Assembly: GCF_049808615.1 (NCBI RefSeq)
Contig: NZ_JBNCAN010000025.1
Coordinates: 1 to 64,000 of the forward strand
Source of the DNA: Modicisalibacter sp049808615
GTDB taxonomy: Bacteria > Pseudomonadota > Gammaproteobacteria > Pseudomonadales > Halomonadaceae
Reading direction: 5' to 3'
DNA length: 64,000 nucleotides
The position numbers and the translations under genes are program-made. The notes beneath the pieces were generated by a model. That model had not been told where the DNA came from and made no database searches. It saw only the letters and a program-made list of their open reading frames with translations. Every line of letters starts with the position of its first letter. Positions within the stretch are counted from its first letter, which is position 1. This document shows positions 7,062 through 15,358 of this stretch, in pieces.

Positions 7062-7700
7062 TCATGCCTCGACTCCCAGCTCGATTACACGCCCACCGGC
7101 CGCCTCGGCATCGGCGGCGTCATGGGTAACCATCAGTGTCGGCAGACGTTCCTGGCGTACGCGCTCAAAGACCAACTGCCGCATGTCGCTACGCAGGGCG
7201 GCGTCGAGCTTGGAAAATGGCTCATCGAGCAGCATTGCGCAGGGTCTGGACAGCAGTACGCGCATCAGTGCCACCCGGGAGCGTTGGCCGCCGGACAGGG
7301 TGGCGGGGTCACGGTGAGCGAATCCTTCTAGGCCGATTTCCTCGAGCGCGGTCTTGACACGCTGCTGACGCTTGCGCCGTGAGCCTTCGGCGATCATGCC
7401 AAAGGCCAGATTGCCGCCGACATTGAGATGGGGAAATAGTAGCGGATCTTGAAACAATAAGCCGACACGCCGCGTCTCGGCGGGAAGTCGGGTGAGTTCG
7501 CGATCGCCTAGCCGGACCTTGCCGCTGGCAGTGAAGGCCGGTGACAGAAAACCGGCGATATAGGCCAACAGCGTCGATTTTCCCACCCCGGAAGGGCCCA
7601 TCACCGTCAGCACTTCGCCCGGGGCGATGATGGTATCAACGCCAAGCAAGGGCGCGCCATCCAAGGTGATATGCACATCTTCCAGAGTCAGTGGATGCAT
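7062..7700 (-). CDS. ynjD: ABC transporter ATP-binding protein, YnjD-like
   Basis: A 212-residue ABC ATPase with Walker A GPSGVGKST, Q-loop LLFQDPLLFPHLNV, signature LSGGQRSRVALMRVLL, Walker B AMLLDEPF and switch His VTHDA. It is short, with no regulatory C-terminal domain. It is the third gene of a ynjB-ynjC-ynjD order on the minus strand, 37 bases after the permease. YnjBCD systems resemble thiamine and ferric-ion importers, but the substrate is not established. Confidence 0.85.
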   Translation of the reverse strand: MHPLTLEDVHITLDGAPLLGVDTIIAPGEVLTVMGPSGVGKSTLLAYIAGFLSPAFTASGKVRLGDRELTRLPAETRRVGLLFQDPLLFPHLNVGGNLAFGMIAEGSRRKRQQRVKTALEEIGLEGFAHRDPATLSGGQRSRVALMRVLLSRPCAMLLDEPFSKLDAALRSDMRQLVFERVRQERLPTLMVTHDAADAEAAGGRVIELGVEA

Positions 7701-7737
7701 GGGGCTCCTAGGGATGAAAAGTGGCGTCGGTAAGCGT

Positions 7738-9441
7738 TCATGACGAGGTCAACAGTCCGCTACGGCGACGGAATACCAGCCGAGGCAGGCTAAGGGCGAG
7801 GGAGAAACCCAGCGCAGGCATGGCCAATTGCATCAGGGCGTAGACCGCGGTCAGCCGACGATCGCCACCGCTGGCCAGGCTGACTGCTTCGGTGGTGATA
7901 GTACTGACTCGACCGGCTCCCAGCAGCAGCGTGGGGAGATATTGGCCGATACTCACCGCAAAGCCCACCGCGGCGGCAGTCAGTAGCGGAACGCTGAGCA
8001 TCGGCAAGCGTACCCGCCAGAAGACCCGTCCAGGGCTTGCGCCTAGACTGCGTGCGAGATACGCCCAGCGTGGATCCAGCCTGCGATAACTTTCCGCTAG
8101 CGATAAAAACATATAGGGCAGAACGAATACCGCATGGCCCAGGATCACGGCTGCTATTCCCGGTGGGGCACCGACCTGAACCTGCATCAACACCAGTCCG
8201 AATAAAAAGGCGACCGGCGGTACTAATAACGGCAGATAGAGGATCAGCTGTGCCCAGGACCGGGTCTGGCGTTCGTGCAATGTCTCGGCTTCCAATGCGC
8301 CGACCACCAACACCAACGACAATAGGGTGGCAACAATGCCGATCGCCGCGGCCTGGGTCAGCGGGTCAGACAGGCTGCCGGCAGCGCCCATCCAGTTACG
8401 TAGCGTCATCGGCTGCGGCAGCGCCTGGGGGAAGGGCCAATAAGCTGCCAGCGACCACAAGACCAACCCGATCAGACTGCCGACGATCAACAGCAGCGAA
8501 AACGAGACGGCGCCCAGGGCGATGCTTCCAAGCAAGGCATCGCCGTTGCGGCGCCGTCCGTTCGCCAGCCAGGCACGGGTAAGTCGACGTACCAAGAATT
8601 CGATCAGCCACCAGGTGGCCAACGCGGCCAGGGTCACACCCAATTGCAGCAAGGCCCCGGCAGAGGCCATGAAACGCATCGACAGATCGGGATCGTTGAG
8701 CCAGCGTAATACCGCGACCGACAAGGGGGGTGGCGTGGTCGGACCCAGGATCAGCGCCACGTCGACGGTCGACGATGCAAAAGCGATCACCGCATAGACC
8801 GGCAACCGTAATAACGGATAAAGCCCGGGAAGCACGGCCTTGAGAAATGCCGAGAGCGGTCCATAGCCTAAAGAGCGTGCAACACGCAGGCGTTCGCTGG
8901 CGCGGCATTGGGGCAGTGCGGCCAGGCTCATCAAGAGTAGAAAAGGTACTTCCTTGAGAACGAGACCGGTGATCAGCGCCAGCCCATGCGGATCGCCAGG
9001 AAATAGAATGTCGGGTGGGTGTTGCCAGCCGGTCAGCCGGGGAGAAAGCGCGCGGCTGAGTAACCCCGAAGGGGCGAGCAGAAACGCCAGGCCGATGGCG
9101 GCTGCGGCATGCGGTACGGCCAGCAAGGGTGACAGCAGCCGACGTACCGCACTGAACAGTCGAGTGTGCATGAAGGCACCCAGGAACAGCACCACGATGC
9201 TCAGTGATAACCCTGCACTGGCCAAGCCGGTGACATAGCTCAGCTGGACCATGCGGTCTAGCCCCGGCCTCTCCAGGAGTGCCTGCCAATGCGTCAGTGT
9301 CAAAGTATCGCCGCCCAAGGCTGGCAGCCAGCCGAAGGCCGGTGCGATGACGCCCACTAGGCCACTGGCCACCGGCAAGCTCAGCAAAGCGATCGCCAAC
9401 CAAGGTGCCAGACGTACACCCAGGGCATATCCCGAGGGCAT
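7738..9441 (-). CDS. ynjC: ABC transporter permease (fused double permease), YnjC-like
   Basis: A 567-residue inner-membrane protein with about twelve hydrophobic segments arranged as two permease halves. Each half has an EAA-type loop (GYGPLSAFLKAVLPGLYPLL in the first, LGASPGRVFWRVRLPMLSVP in the second). One polypeptide therefore replaces a permease dimer, as in ThiP, FbpB and YnjC. Its ATG shares a base with the upstream binding-protein stop (TGATG at 9439-9443), indicating translational coupling. A long open frame of 397 codons overlapping it (8396-9589) is a high-GC shadow. Confidence 0.85.
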   Translation of the reverse strand: MPSGYALGVRLAPWLAIALLSLPVASGLVGVIAPAFGWLPALGGDTLTLTHWQALLERPGLDRMVQLSYVTGLASAGLSLSIVVLFLGAFMHTRLFSAVRRLLSPLLAVPHAAAAIGLAFLLAPSGLLSRALSPRLTGWQHPPDILFPGDPHGLALITGLVLKEVPFLLLMSLAALPQCRASERLRVARSLGYGPLSAFLKAVLPGLYPLLRLPVYAVIAFASSTVDVALILGPTTPPPLSVAVLRWLNDPDLSMRFMASAGALLQLGVTLAALATWWLIEFLVRRLTRAWLANGRRRNGDALLGSIALGAVSFSLLLIVGSLIGLVLWSLAAYWPFPQALPQPMTLRNWMGAAGSLSDPLTQAAAIGIVATLLSLVLVVGALEAETLHERQTRSWAQLILYLPLLVPPVAFLFGLVLMQVQVGAPPGIAAVILGHAVFVLPYMFLSLAESYRRLDPRWAYLARSLGASPGRVFWRVRLPMLSVPLLTAAAVGFAVSIGQYLPTLLLGAGRVSTITTEAVSLASGGDRRLTAVYALMQLAMPALGFSLALSLPRLVFRRRSGLLTSS

Positions 9442-10664
9442 CAGCGCACTCCGTACCGCTCGAGCCAGGCCTGCTCCAGACGCTCCATCCAGCTCGGATG
9501 CGGTTCGGCCAGCGTACGTTGTAGTGCGTCGGCTGGCAGTGTCGCGGGGTTATCCTGAAGCACTCTAAATGCTTGCCGCTGCTTCTCATTCAGTACATCC
9601 ATGGCCAGCACGGTGGCGTCGCCCCACACCTCGATATCCTGCTTACGCGCCTGCGCCTCGGGAGAGAGCAGGAAATTGGCCAGCACCAGCGCACCGGCCT
9701 TATGGCTGGCATTGAAGGGAATGGCCACAAAATGCACGTTACCCAGCGTGCCGTTGTCGAGCACATAGCTGCGGGTGGTCGGCGGCAATTGGTAATCGGC
9801 CACCGCGGCGGCGGGCTCCAAAGGATTAAAAGTGAACGCCAGGCTGAGTTCACCGTCGCCCATCAACTGGCGCAGCGCACTACCACTCCTCGGGAAGCTT
9901 GTGCCATCGCGCCATAGATGTGGATGTAGCGCATCAAGGTACTTCCATAGCGGCGCGGTGACCATCTCGAAATCTGCCTCGCTGACGGGCTCATAAAGCG
10001 GCTCGGTATTCTCGACCAGGCCCAGCAAGGCCTGCTTGAGAAAGGTGCTGCCGAAGAAATCGGGAACCAGTGGATAGGTGAAGCGACCGGGATTGCTGTT
10101 AGTCCAATCGAGCAGTGCCTGCATAGTCTTGGGTGGCGATTCCACCCTCGCACTGTCGTAATAGAAGGTAATCTGTGCTTTGCCCCAGGGAGCTTCAAGG
10201 CCTTCCACCGGCAGCGTGAAGTCGTTGCGCATTTCGGGATTGGCCTCCGGGGCGGTCAGCGCAAAGTTCGGTAGCCGCTCGGCCCAAGGGCCGTACAGCA
10301 AGTCATTTTTCTTCATTGCCGCGAAGTTCTCGCCGTTGATCCAGATGAGATCGACGGCGCCATCTTCACTGTTGCCAGCGGCCTTCTCGGCCACCACCCG
10401 GGACACTGCCTCGGCGGTATCGCCGAGCTTCACATGCACCACCTCGATGTCGTGGCGCGACTGCATCTGTTCGCTTACCCAATTGATGTAGTCATTGGTG
10501 TTCGCATCACCGCCCCAGGCATTCCAGTAGACCGTCTGGCCCTTGGCCTTGGCCTCGATTGACGCCCAGTCGTCGAGATCGAGAACCTGTGCCTGCAGCG
10601 CCGAACTGCCGGACAGCAGGACGATAAGCGGCGGCAGAAATCGCAAGGCGAGTGATCGGAGCAT
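9441..10664 (-). CDS. ynjB: ABC transporter periplasmic binding protein, YnjB-like
   Basis: A 407-residue extracellular solute-binding protein with a signal peptide (MLRSLALRFLPPLIVLLSGS then SALQA|QV). The mature part contains YWNAWGGDANTNDYINWVSE near its start, a feature of the YnjB branch, and later the DLIWINGENFAAMKK and GKAQITFYYDSARV segments. It delivers an unknown substrate to YnjC/YnjD. Upstream, at 10687-10731, lies a pair of 20-base direct repeats that may be a regulator site. I looked for and did not see a TPP riboswitch, so a thiamine role is not supported. Confidence 0.85.
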   Translation of the reverse strand: MLRSLALRFLPPLIVLLSGSSALQAQVLDLDDWASIEAKAKGQTVYWNAWGGDANTNDYINWVSEQMQSRHDIEVVHVKLGDTAEAVSRVVAEKAAGNSEDGAVDLIWINGENFAAMKKNDLLYGPWAERLPNFALTAPEANPEMRNDFTLPVEGLEAPWGKAQITFYYDSARVESPPKTMQALLDWTNSNPGRFTYPLVPDFFGSTFLKQALLGLVENTEPLYEPVSEADFEMVTAPLWKYLDALHPHLWRDGTSFPRSGSALRQLMGDGELSLAFTFNPLEPAAAVADYQLPPTTRSYVLDNGTLGNVHFVAIPFNASHKAGALVLANFLLSPEAQARKQDIEVWGDATVLAMDVLNEKQRQAFRVLQDNPATLPADALQRTLAEPHPSWMERLEQAWLERYGVR

Positions 10665-10686
10665 GCAAGAAGTTCCTTTTTCGTCG

Positions 10687-10731
10687 ATAGAAGGCGTCTT
10701 TAATAGCGTTAATAGAAAGCGTCTTTAATAG
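10687..10731. repeat. Tandem 20-base direct repeat upstream of ynjB
   Basis: ATAGAAGGCGTCTTTAATAG (10687-10706) recurs as ATAGAAAGCGTCTTTAATAG (10712-10731), one mismatch, with a 25-base period. It lies 23-67 bases upstream of the ynjB start, where a minus-strand promoter is expected. Two sites on the same helix face would suit an activator or repressor; this is inference. Confidence 0.6.
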
Positions 10732-10761
10732 AGAGTGTCATGAATGAAAAGGTTGCAGCGG

Positions 10762-11859
10762 TCAATCAAACAGATCGAGTTGATGCAGGCACTGCAACTC
10801 CGCGCAAACTCGTGCCACGATCGAGGGTGATAGATAGTGATCGACCCGGTTGCGAACATGAGCGATCAGTGTGGGATCGCTCAGCTCTGTCGACCAATCC
10901 TCGCCGCCGACATCTGCATCACGGGAGTAGTGATTCTCCACACGCCATTTGGCGCACCAGGTCACCGACCAGAGCCACATGGCGCGGCGGCACTGCAACA
11001 CGGCATCTTGATCGCGATATCTGTCCTCATCACCCATGGCGGTTGCCCAATGCCGATAAAACCTCTGTACCTCCTCCACGCTGAGTTCGGCATGGGTGGC
11101 GATATCCCATGTGGTGGAGGTGTACAGGGTGGCATGTGCCAGATCGAGACCCGGCAGGCCATAGCGGCATTTTTCCAGATCGACCAATACCGCGCGACCA
11201 TCGTTTTGAATCAGGAAGTTGCCGGGATGCGCATCGAAGCTGATCAGGGCTGGCGGTGATGGATGAGCTTCTGCCAGCCATGCTTCCAGGTGCTGGAGTT
11301 CTTCGAATATTGGGCGATGGGTATTCGCACTGATGTTGGCCTGAGTCAGGTAGCTTGCCTGGGCACGAATTTCTTCTATCACCGCCCGCCAAGGTGAGCG
11401 GGGCGTGAGTAACGGTGGGCGTGCTGCCGCTGGAGGCAGAGGCAGACGATGTAGGTTGGCCAATGCCTGCGCGATAGCGGGTAAGTCGTGGGGTAATCGC
11501 GCAGTACGGCCATCGATAGCGGACACCACAAGGCCGCCCCGGGGCAGCGCATCGCTGGGAGGAAGCACTGCGTGTAGAGCCGGGGTATGCCCACTCAAAG
11601 CGGCTCGGGAGAAGCAACAGGCCTGATAGTCGAGATTGGCTTGCGGGTCGAGTCGCATCTGACTCTGTTTGGGTAAGCGTGCGACCCGGTCATCGCCGCC
11701 TCGTCGATGTATCCAGACATGCTCATGGGCCAGGCCGGTATCCGCCATGCGGCGTAGTTCGCTGACGTCGAACTCCGCCTCGCGTAAAGCCTGACGTAGC
11801 CCCATGAGCAAAGGGTCGATATCGCGAAGGGTGAGAAAGTTGGCCATCGATCGGGTCAT
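10762..11859 (-). CDS. APH-family phosphotransferase (choline/thiamine kinase-like)
   Basis: A 365-residue member of the aminoglycoside-phosphotransferase/choline-kinase fold. The catalytic loop is SFDAHPGNFLIQNDGRAVLV (variant of HxDxxxxN with Asp retained), followed by the DxE/D metal site VDLEKCRYGLPGLDLAH. The N-lobe includes TGLAHEHVWIHRRGGD and VARLPKQSQ. It lies just upstream of the YnjBCD operon on the same strand (about 100 bases), so it could phosphorylate the imported compound and trap it, which is inference. The first ATG in frame is at 11859; a TTG at 11871 is possible. C-terminal 60 residues are Trp-rich. Confidence 0.75.
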   Translation of the reverse strand: MTRSMANFLTLRDIDPLLMGLRQALREAEFDVSELRRMADTGLAHEHVWIHRRGGDDRVARLPKQSQMRLDPQANLDYQACCFSRAALSGHTPALHAVLPPSDALPRGGLVVSAIDGRTARLPHDLPAIAQALANLHRLPLPPAAARPPLLTPRSPWRAVIEEIRAQASYLTQANISANTHRPIFEELQHLEAWLAEAHPSPPALISFDAHPGNFLIQNDGRAVLVDLEKCRYGLPGLDLAHATLYTSTTWDIATHAELSVEEVQRFYRHWATAMGDEDRYRDQDAVLQCRRAMWLWSVTWCAKWRVENHYSRDADVGGEDWSTELSDPTLIAHVRNRVDHYLSPSIVARVCAELQCLHQLDLFD

Positions 11860-12117
11860 GTCGGATGTCAAAGCGAGTCAGAGTATGAGGCTTGGTCGCA
11901 TTCAAAACCACGACCTTACAAAGGAACCGATAACATCGCAGTGACTGTTTTCGCGACTGCCGCGAAAGCACTGTTCGTTGTTCAAGACAAAAATCACGCA
12001 GGAGTGTAATGGCGAAGCATATCGCGCGACCAAGCAGTATGCGCAAGGCGAAGCGAGGGACGATGCCACCGCGCAGTTAGGGCGATAACAATAGCCAACA
12101 GACCCGGGAGTGCTGTC

Positions 12118-12843
12118 ATGAACCTCAAGAAATCTCTGAATCTGTCCAGGTCCGCAACGTTTGCGAGTGCGCTTGCAGGTACCCTGTTGACGGTGACCAT
12201 GGTGGGCGCTGTGGGTCAGGTGATGGCGCAATGCGGCGCTAATCCTTGTGCCAGCAAGAACCCCTGTGCCAGTCAAAATCCTTGCGCTGGTACCAATCCC
12301 TGTGCGGGCAAGACCCCCTGTGCTGGCGCCAATCCTTGTGCAACGAAGAATCCGTGCGCAACAAAGAATCCTTGTGCTGGCGCCAATCCCTGCGCCGGTG
12401 CCAATCCCTGCGCCGGTGCCAATCCCTGCGCCGGTGCCAATCCCTGTGCCGCGGACAGCCAGAAAAACCCTTGCGCGGTGAAACGTCCGGCGGATTACTC
12501 GCCAGGTTATAAAGAAGATGGCCAAAATTCCCGGAAATTGCTGATGCGCGGCGAAACGCTGTTCAGCGATACGGACCTGAGCAGCAACGGCCTTGCCTGC
12601 GCCAGTTGTCATAGCGGTGATCAGCGTTATCAAGCTACCTTCGAGCAGGCCTATCCGCACCAGGTGGCCATGGGCATGAATCTCTACGGCATGAACGAAG
12701 TGCACGCCGACGAGATGGTTCAGATCTGTATGGTCAATCCCATGGCGACGAACCCCTTGGACTGGGAGTCGATGGATCTGGCGGCGTTGGCAGCCTATGT
12801 GGTGAACGTTCAGCAGGGCTACAGCGGACCGCAACAACAGTAA
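12118..12843 (+). CDS. Exported NPC-repeat protein fused to a cytochrome c domain
   Basis: A 241-residue protein in three parts. First is a signal peptide ending QVMA|QCG. Second is about 85 residues of NPC repeats (twelve NPC plus one TPC) separated by A-G-A, A-T-K, A-S-K and similar. Third is a C-terminal domain with a heme-attachment site CASCH around residue 161 and a possible distal Met in ICMVNPM. The cytochrome part (RGETLFSD...SSNGLACASCH) resembles small diheme-peroxidase-like or class I cytochromes. The fusion suggests that the Cys repeat domain and electron transfer act together in the periplasm, which is inference. The paralogue lacking heme is at 6644-6967. The next gene starts 35 bases downstream. 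Confidence 0.75.
   Translation: MNLKKSLNLSRSATFASALAGTLLTVTMVGAVGQVMAQCGANPCASKNPCASQNPCAGTNPCAGKTPCAGANPCATKNPCATKNPCAGANPCAGANPCAGANPCAGANPCAADSQKNPCAVKRPADYSPGYKEDGQNSRKLLMRGETLFSDTDLSSNGLACASCHSGDQRYQATFEQAYPHQVAMGMNLYGMNEVHADEMVQICMVNPMATNPLDWESMDLAALAAYVVNVQQGYSGPQQQ
12382..12450 (+). repeat. 18-base in-frame tandem repeat (3.8 copies)
   Basis: The unit GCCAATCCCTGCGCCGGT, encoding A-N-P-C-A-G, is repeated perfectly at 12382, 12400 and 12418, with a fourth partial copy to 12450 (one change). Being 18 bases, gains or losses keep the frame, so the number of NPC units could vary between strains. Confidence 0.85.
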
Positions 12844-12878
12844 CTCATCTTGAACAAGCGCAACGCGGAGGTGCTGGT

Positions 12879-13586
12879 ATGAATGCGGCGTTATCGTCTT
12901 ATTGCATCGCTGAAGCCATTTGCGAACCCAGTCTCGCGGACTATGGGGATGATGACGTGCAGCTCATGCATGCGGCTGCCCTGGACGCCCTGGATTGCCA
13001 GCGGGTATTGAAGAAGGTCGGGCTCAATCTGGTGGGGGAGCTGCTCAAGGGACAAGGCGAGTTCCTGGAGTTCGATCATTTCCCCAAGGGTGATGTCTAC
13101 GACAAGGATACCGGCAGCCAGTACTACTACCATGCGCACCGCGGTAGTGAAGAGCATGGTCATTTTCATGTCTTTCAGCGCCCACCGGAGGACAATCGCC
13201 CCGGCCAGTTGGCCGATCCTACCCACCTGATCGCCATCTCCATGGATGCCTGGGGCGAGCCCATCGGACTTTTCACCACGAATCGCTGGGTGACCGGTGA
13301 AACCTGGCGCGATGCCGCCGGGACTCTGGCACTGGCCAGATCATTCGAGCTCGATCACGCCTGGCCCTCCTGGCCCGTCAATCGCTGGGTGAGTGCCATG
13401 ATCATCGCCTTTTATTCGTATCTCGAGGTCTTGATCAAGCACCGCGACCGCGAGATAGATATCCTTGAAAAGTCCGGCCTGAGCGACATTTTCGAGAATC
13501 GCGATATTGAGGTCATCGGCCAGTTGCCGATTTCTCTAGTGGATTGGGAGCGTTACCTAGCGTACAGGTTGGGCCGTGAGCGATAA
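12879..13586 (+). CDS. Conserved protein of unknown function with His-rich core (possibly DUF6969)
   Basis: A 235-residue cytoplasmic-looking protein with no signal peptide or membrane segment. The most striking part is around residues 65-105: EFDHFPKGDVYDKDTGSQ, then YYYHAHRGSEEHGHFHVF, with five His in 14 residues that could bind a metal. The rest includes HLIAISMDAWGEPIGLFTTN and NRWVTGETWRDA. I believe it belongs to the family named DUF6969, but that name is from memory. It follows the NPC-cytochrome gene by 35 bases with a strong CGGAGGTG site, so the two are probably co-transcribed. Confidence 0.65.
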   Translation: MNAALSSYCIAEAICEPSLADYGDDDVQLMHAAALDALDCQRVLKKVGLNLVGELLKGQGEFLEFDHFPKGDVYDKDTGSQYYYHAHRGSEEHGHFHVFQRPPEDNRPGQLADPTHLIAISMDAWGEPIGLFTTNRWVTGETWRDAAGTLALARSFELDHAWPSWPVNRWVSAMIIAFYSYLEVLIKHRDREIDILEKSGLSDIFENRDIEVIGQLPISLVDWERYLAYRLGRER

Positions 13587-13623
13587 GCAGGATGATAGAC
13601 AATATAAAAGTGCTGTTGCTTGT

Positions 13624-14334
13624 TTATTCGTCAACAATCTCGCGCCAGCGCTTCGCATTGGGCAGACCCAGCAGACGTTCGAGATCGGCGGGCCTGTCCA
13701 GATCCCAGACGCGTGCCGGACACGCATATGACCAGCCGAGTTCCTGCAGCCGCGCGATCGTCTGGGCTAACACGCGCTCGGTTCCCCAGTCGATATCCTG
13801 AAATAGCCGAGGATCGGCCAGGCACGCGCCGACGAGAGCGTAACCGCCATCCTCCGCCGGCAGCAGCACGCACTCCGATGATGCCAAGGCAGCCTGGCAT
13901 TGCTGCAACAAGGCCGTATCGAGCATCGGACAGTCACTGCCGATTACCAAGCCCGGTCCTGGCATGGCAGCCAGCGCAGCCTGCATGCGCAGGCCAAGAT
14001 CCTCCTCGGGTTGAGGGCGCAGGTGAATACCGAAATGCGCTCTGCAGATATCAAAAAAAGCGTGCTCAGGCTCACCTGGAAAAGCAAGACTCGTCCATAG
14101 CGTGATCGACTCTGCCGCCGTGGCGGCGACGGCGGTTTCCAGCGTCTGCCAGACCAGATGACGGTGCAGTCTGGCGGCCGCCTCGGCGCCGAGTCGTGGA
14201 ATCAGACGCGTCTTGACTTGGCCCGGCAAAGGCGCCTTGGCCAGGATGGCCAGGGGAAAATTCTCCAAGGCGGTTATCGTCTTTCTCTCTTCGACGTTTC
14301 GATCAGAGGTCACTCTTACCCGATCAATGCCCAA
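13624..14334 (-). CDS. TIGR04282-type glycosyltransferase (DUF2064)
   Basis: A 236-residue nucleotidyl/glycosyltransferase-fold protein. The P-loop-like opening is LAILAKAPLPGQVKTRLIPR, followed by GLRMQAALA, VIGSDCPML and PAEDGGYALVGA, then a closing WDLDRPADLERL. These are the signatures of TIGR04282 (rSAM/selenodomain-associated transferase 1, DUF2064), usually paired with TIGR04283, here at 4865-5551. The start is uncertain: TTG at 14334 overlaps fmdB by 11 bases, and GTG at 14313 is an alternative. Overlap with fmdB suggests it is read with the formamidase operon. Acceptor unknown. Confidence 0.8.
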   Translation of the reverse strand: MGIDRVRVTSDRNVEERKTITALENFPLAILAKAPLPGQVKTRLIPRLGAEAAARLHRHLVWQTLETAVAATAAESITLWTSLAFPGEPEHAFFDICRAHFGIHLRPQPEEDLGLRMQAALAAMPGPGLVIGSDCPMLDTALLQQCQAALASSECVLLPAEDGGYALVGACLADPRLFQDIDWGTERVLAQTIARLQELGWSYACPARVWDLDRPADLERLLGLPNAKRWREIVDE

Positions 14335-14698
14335 TCATCCAGCGCTTATTGGATTGTTGATAGTCCGCCGAGCCGGTCAGGCGCCGGGTGTCGGGAGAGG
14401 CCGAGGCGCTGTGATCGTGTTTGCAGCCATGCCGGTGCGCGCTGTCGGAATGATGCGTGGTGGCACGCTTCAGATCCAGTTCGGCGCGGGACATCACCTT
14501 TGGGCAGTCGGCACTGAGTTCGTTGCGTTGATATGCCTTGCGGCTGTTGCCGTTCATGGTATTGAGGAACGGCGCGCTGATAACGCGAGCCGCGCTGAAG
14601 GTGCATCGAGGACAGTCCGCAGGATCCGTCGCCCGGGCCATCGGTCTTCTGGCGCTGAAGGGCCCGCACTGGTGACAGACATAATCGTAGATTGGCAT
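14324..14698 (-). CDS. fmdB: FmdB-family zinc-ribbon protein with His-rich tail
   Basis: A 124-residue protein. The N-terminal zinc ribbon MPIYDYVCHQCGPF...CPRC (two CxxC pairs, about residues 8-32) is the FmdB signature, and the gene lies in a formamidase operon as in methylotrophs, where FmdB is a putative regulator or maturation factor. Unusually, the C-terminal part contains a His/Asp/Cys-rich stretch, THHSDSAHRHGCKHDH, around residues 80-96, which looks like a second metal-binding segment. Confidence 0.8.
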   Translation of the reverse strand: MPIYDYVCHQCGPFSARRPMARATDPADCPRCTFSAARVISAPFLNTMNGNSRKAYQRNELSADCPKVMSRAELDLKRATTHHSDSAHRHGCKHDHSASASPDTRRLTGSADYQQSNKRWMIGH

Positions 14699-14760
14699 GA
14701 GCAGAGTCCTTTTGTTCGTAATGGATGCAGTACAAAGATTGTTCCTGGATGTTCCTAGCG

Positions 14761-15276
14761 CTACCCCAGCACCCCGTTGAGCAACAGAAATCCCGGCAAC
14801 CAGCCTGTCAGCACACCCTGCAACGAGGTCATGTAGCCGGTCGCCTTGGCAATGGGCTTACGCATAGCCAGCAACAGGAAGAACATGAACCACAGCACCG
14901 ACCAGGCCGCCCAGCACAGGCCGAACCAGACATCCCACACCGATTGCGCCCCCAGAAGGGTTTGCAGGGCGATAGGTAGTACGGTGATCGAGACGAATAG
15001 GCTAAACCAGCCCAGGCCCCGGCCATCGGCACCGTTGTAGCGATTGAGCGCTACCCATAGGTAGGTAAAGCTGAATAGCAGGGTCAGCGCAGCCGCCTTG
15101 ATGGAGGCGGCATCTGCATCTGGGCCAAAGGCGGAGTAACACGCGACCAGGAAGGTCAGGACACCGACAAAAATATTGATGACGCCGATTTCCTTGTCGC
15201 CGATATGTTCCAGCAACCAGAGGCCGTTGAGAAACAGCACGGCACCAACATAAAGCAGGGCGAGTCCAAGTAGCAT
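14761..15276 (-). CDS. amiS: AmiS/UreI-family amide or urea channel
   Basis: A 171-residue inner-membrane protein with six hydrophobic segments. The opening MLLGLALLYVGAVLFLNGLW and the motif FGPDADAASIKAAALTLLFS followed by FTYLWVALN are characteristic of AmiS/UreI channels for short amides or urea. ATG 15276 is preferred because it matches the family start and length; the open frame runs further upstream without family similarity. It lies 82 bases downstream of the formamidase gene, so it likely admits formamide. Confidence 0.9.
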   Translation of the reverse strand: MLLGLALLYVGAVLFLNGLWLLEHIGDKEIGVINIFVGVLTFLVACYSAFGPDADAASIKAAALTLLFSFTYLWVALNRYNGADGRGLGWFSLFVSITVLPIALQTLLGAQSVWDVWFGLCWAAWSVLWFMFFLLLAMRKPIAKATGYMTSLQGVLTGWLPGFLLLNGVLG

Positions 15277-15358
15277 AGCGACACCTGTTGCAATGGCCGG
15301 GGCCAAATGCCCCGGCAGGTGGCGATTATTGTCTGTTATAAGGTACGTCCGCCAGGTA

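Noticed and set aside
8396..9589. A 397-codon open frame on the minus strand overlapping ynjC
   Set aside because: It has no family similarity I can see and overlaps a clear permease; long shadow frames are common at this GC content.
10665..10761. TPP riboswitch before the YnjBCD operon
   Set aside because: The expected conserved thi-box blocks (CTGAGA, ACCTGA) are absent; only the direct repeat is present.
12240..12450. CRISPR-like tandem repeats
   Set aside because: The repeats are coding (NPCA units) without spacers of constant length.
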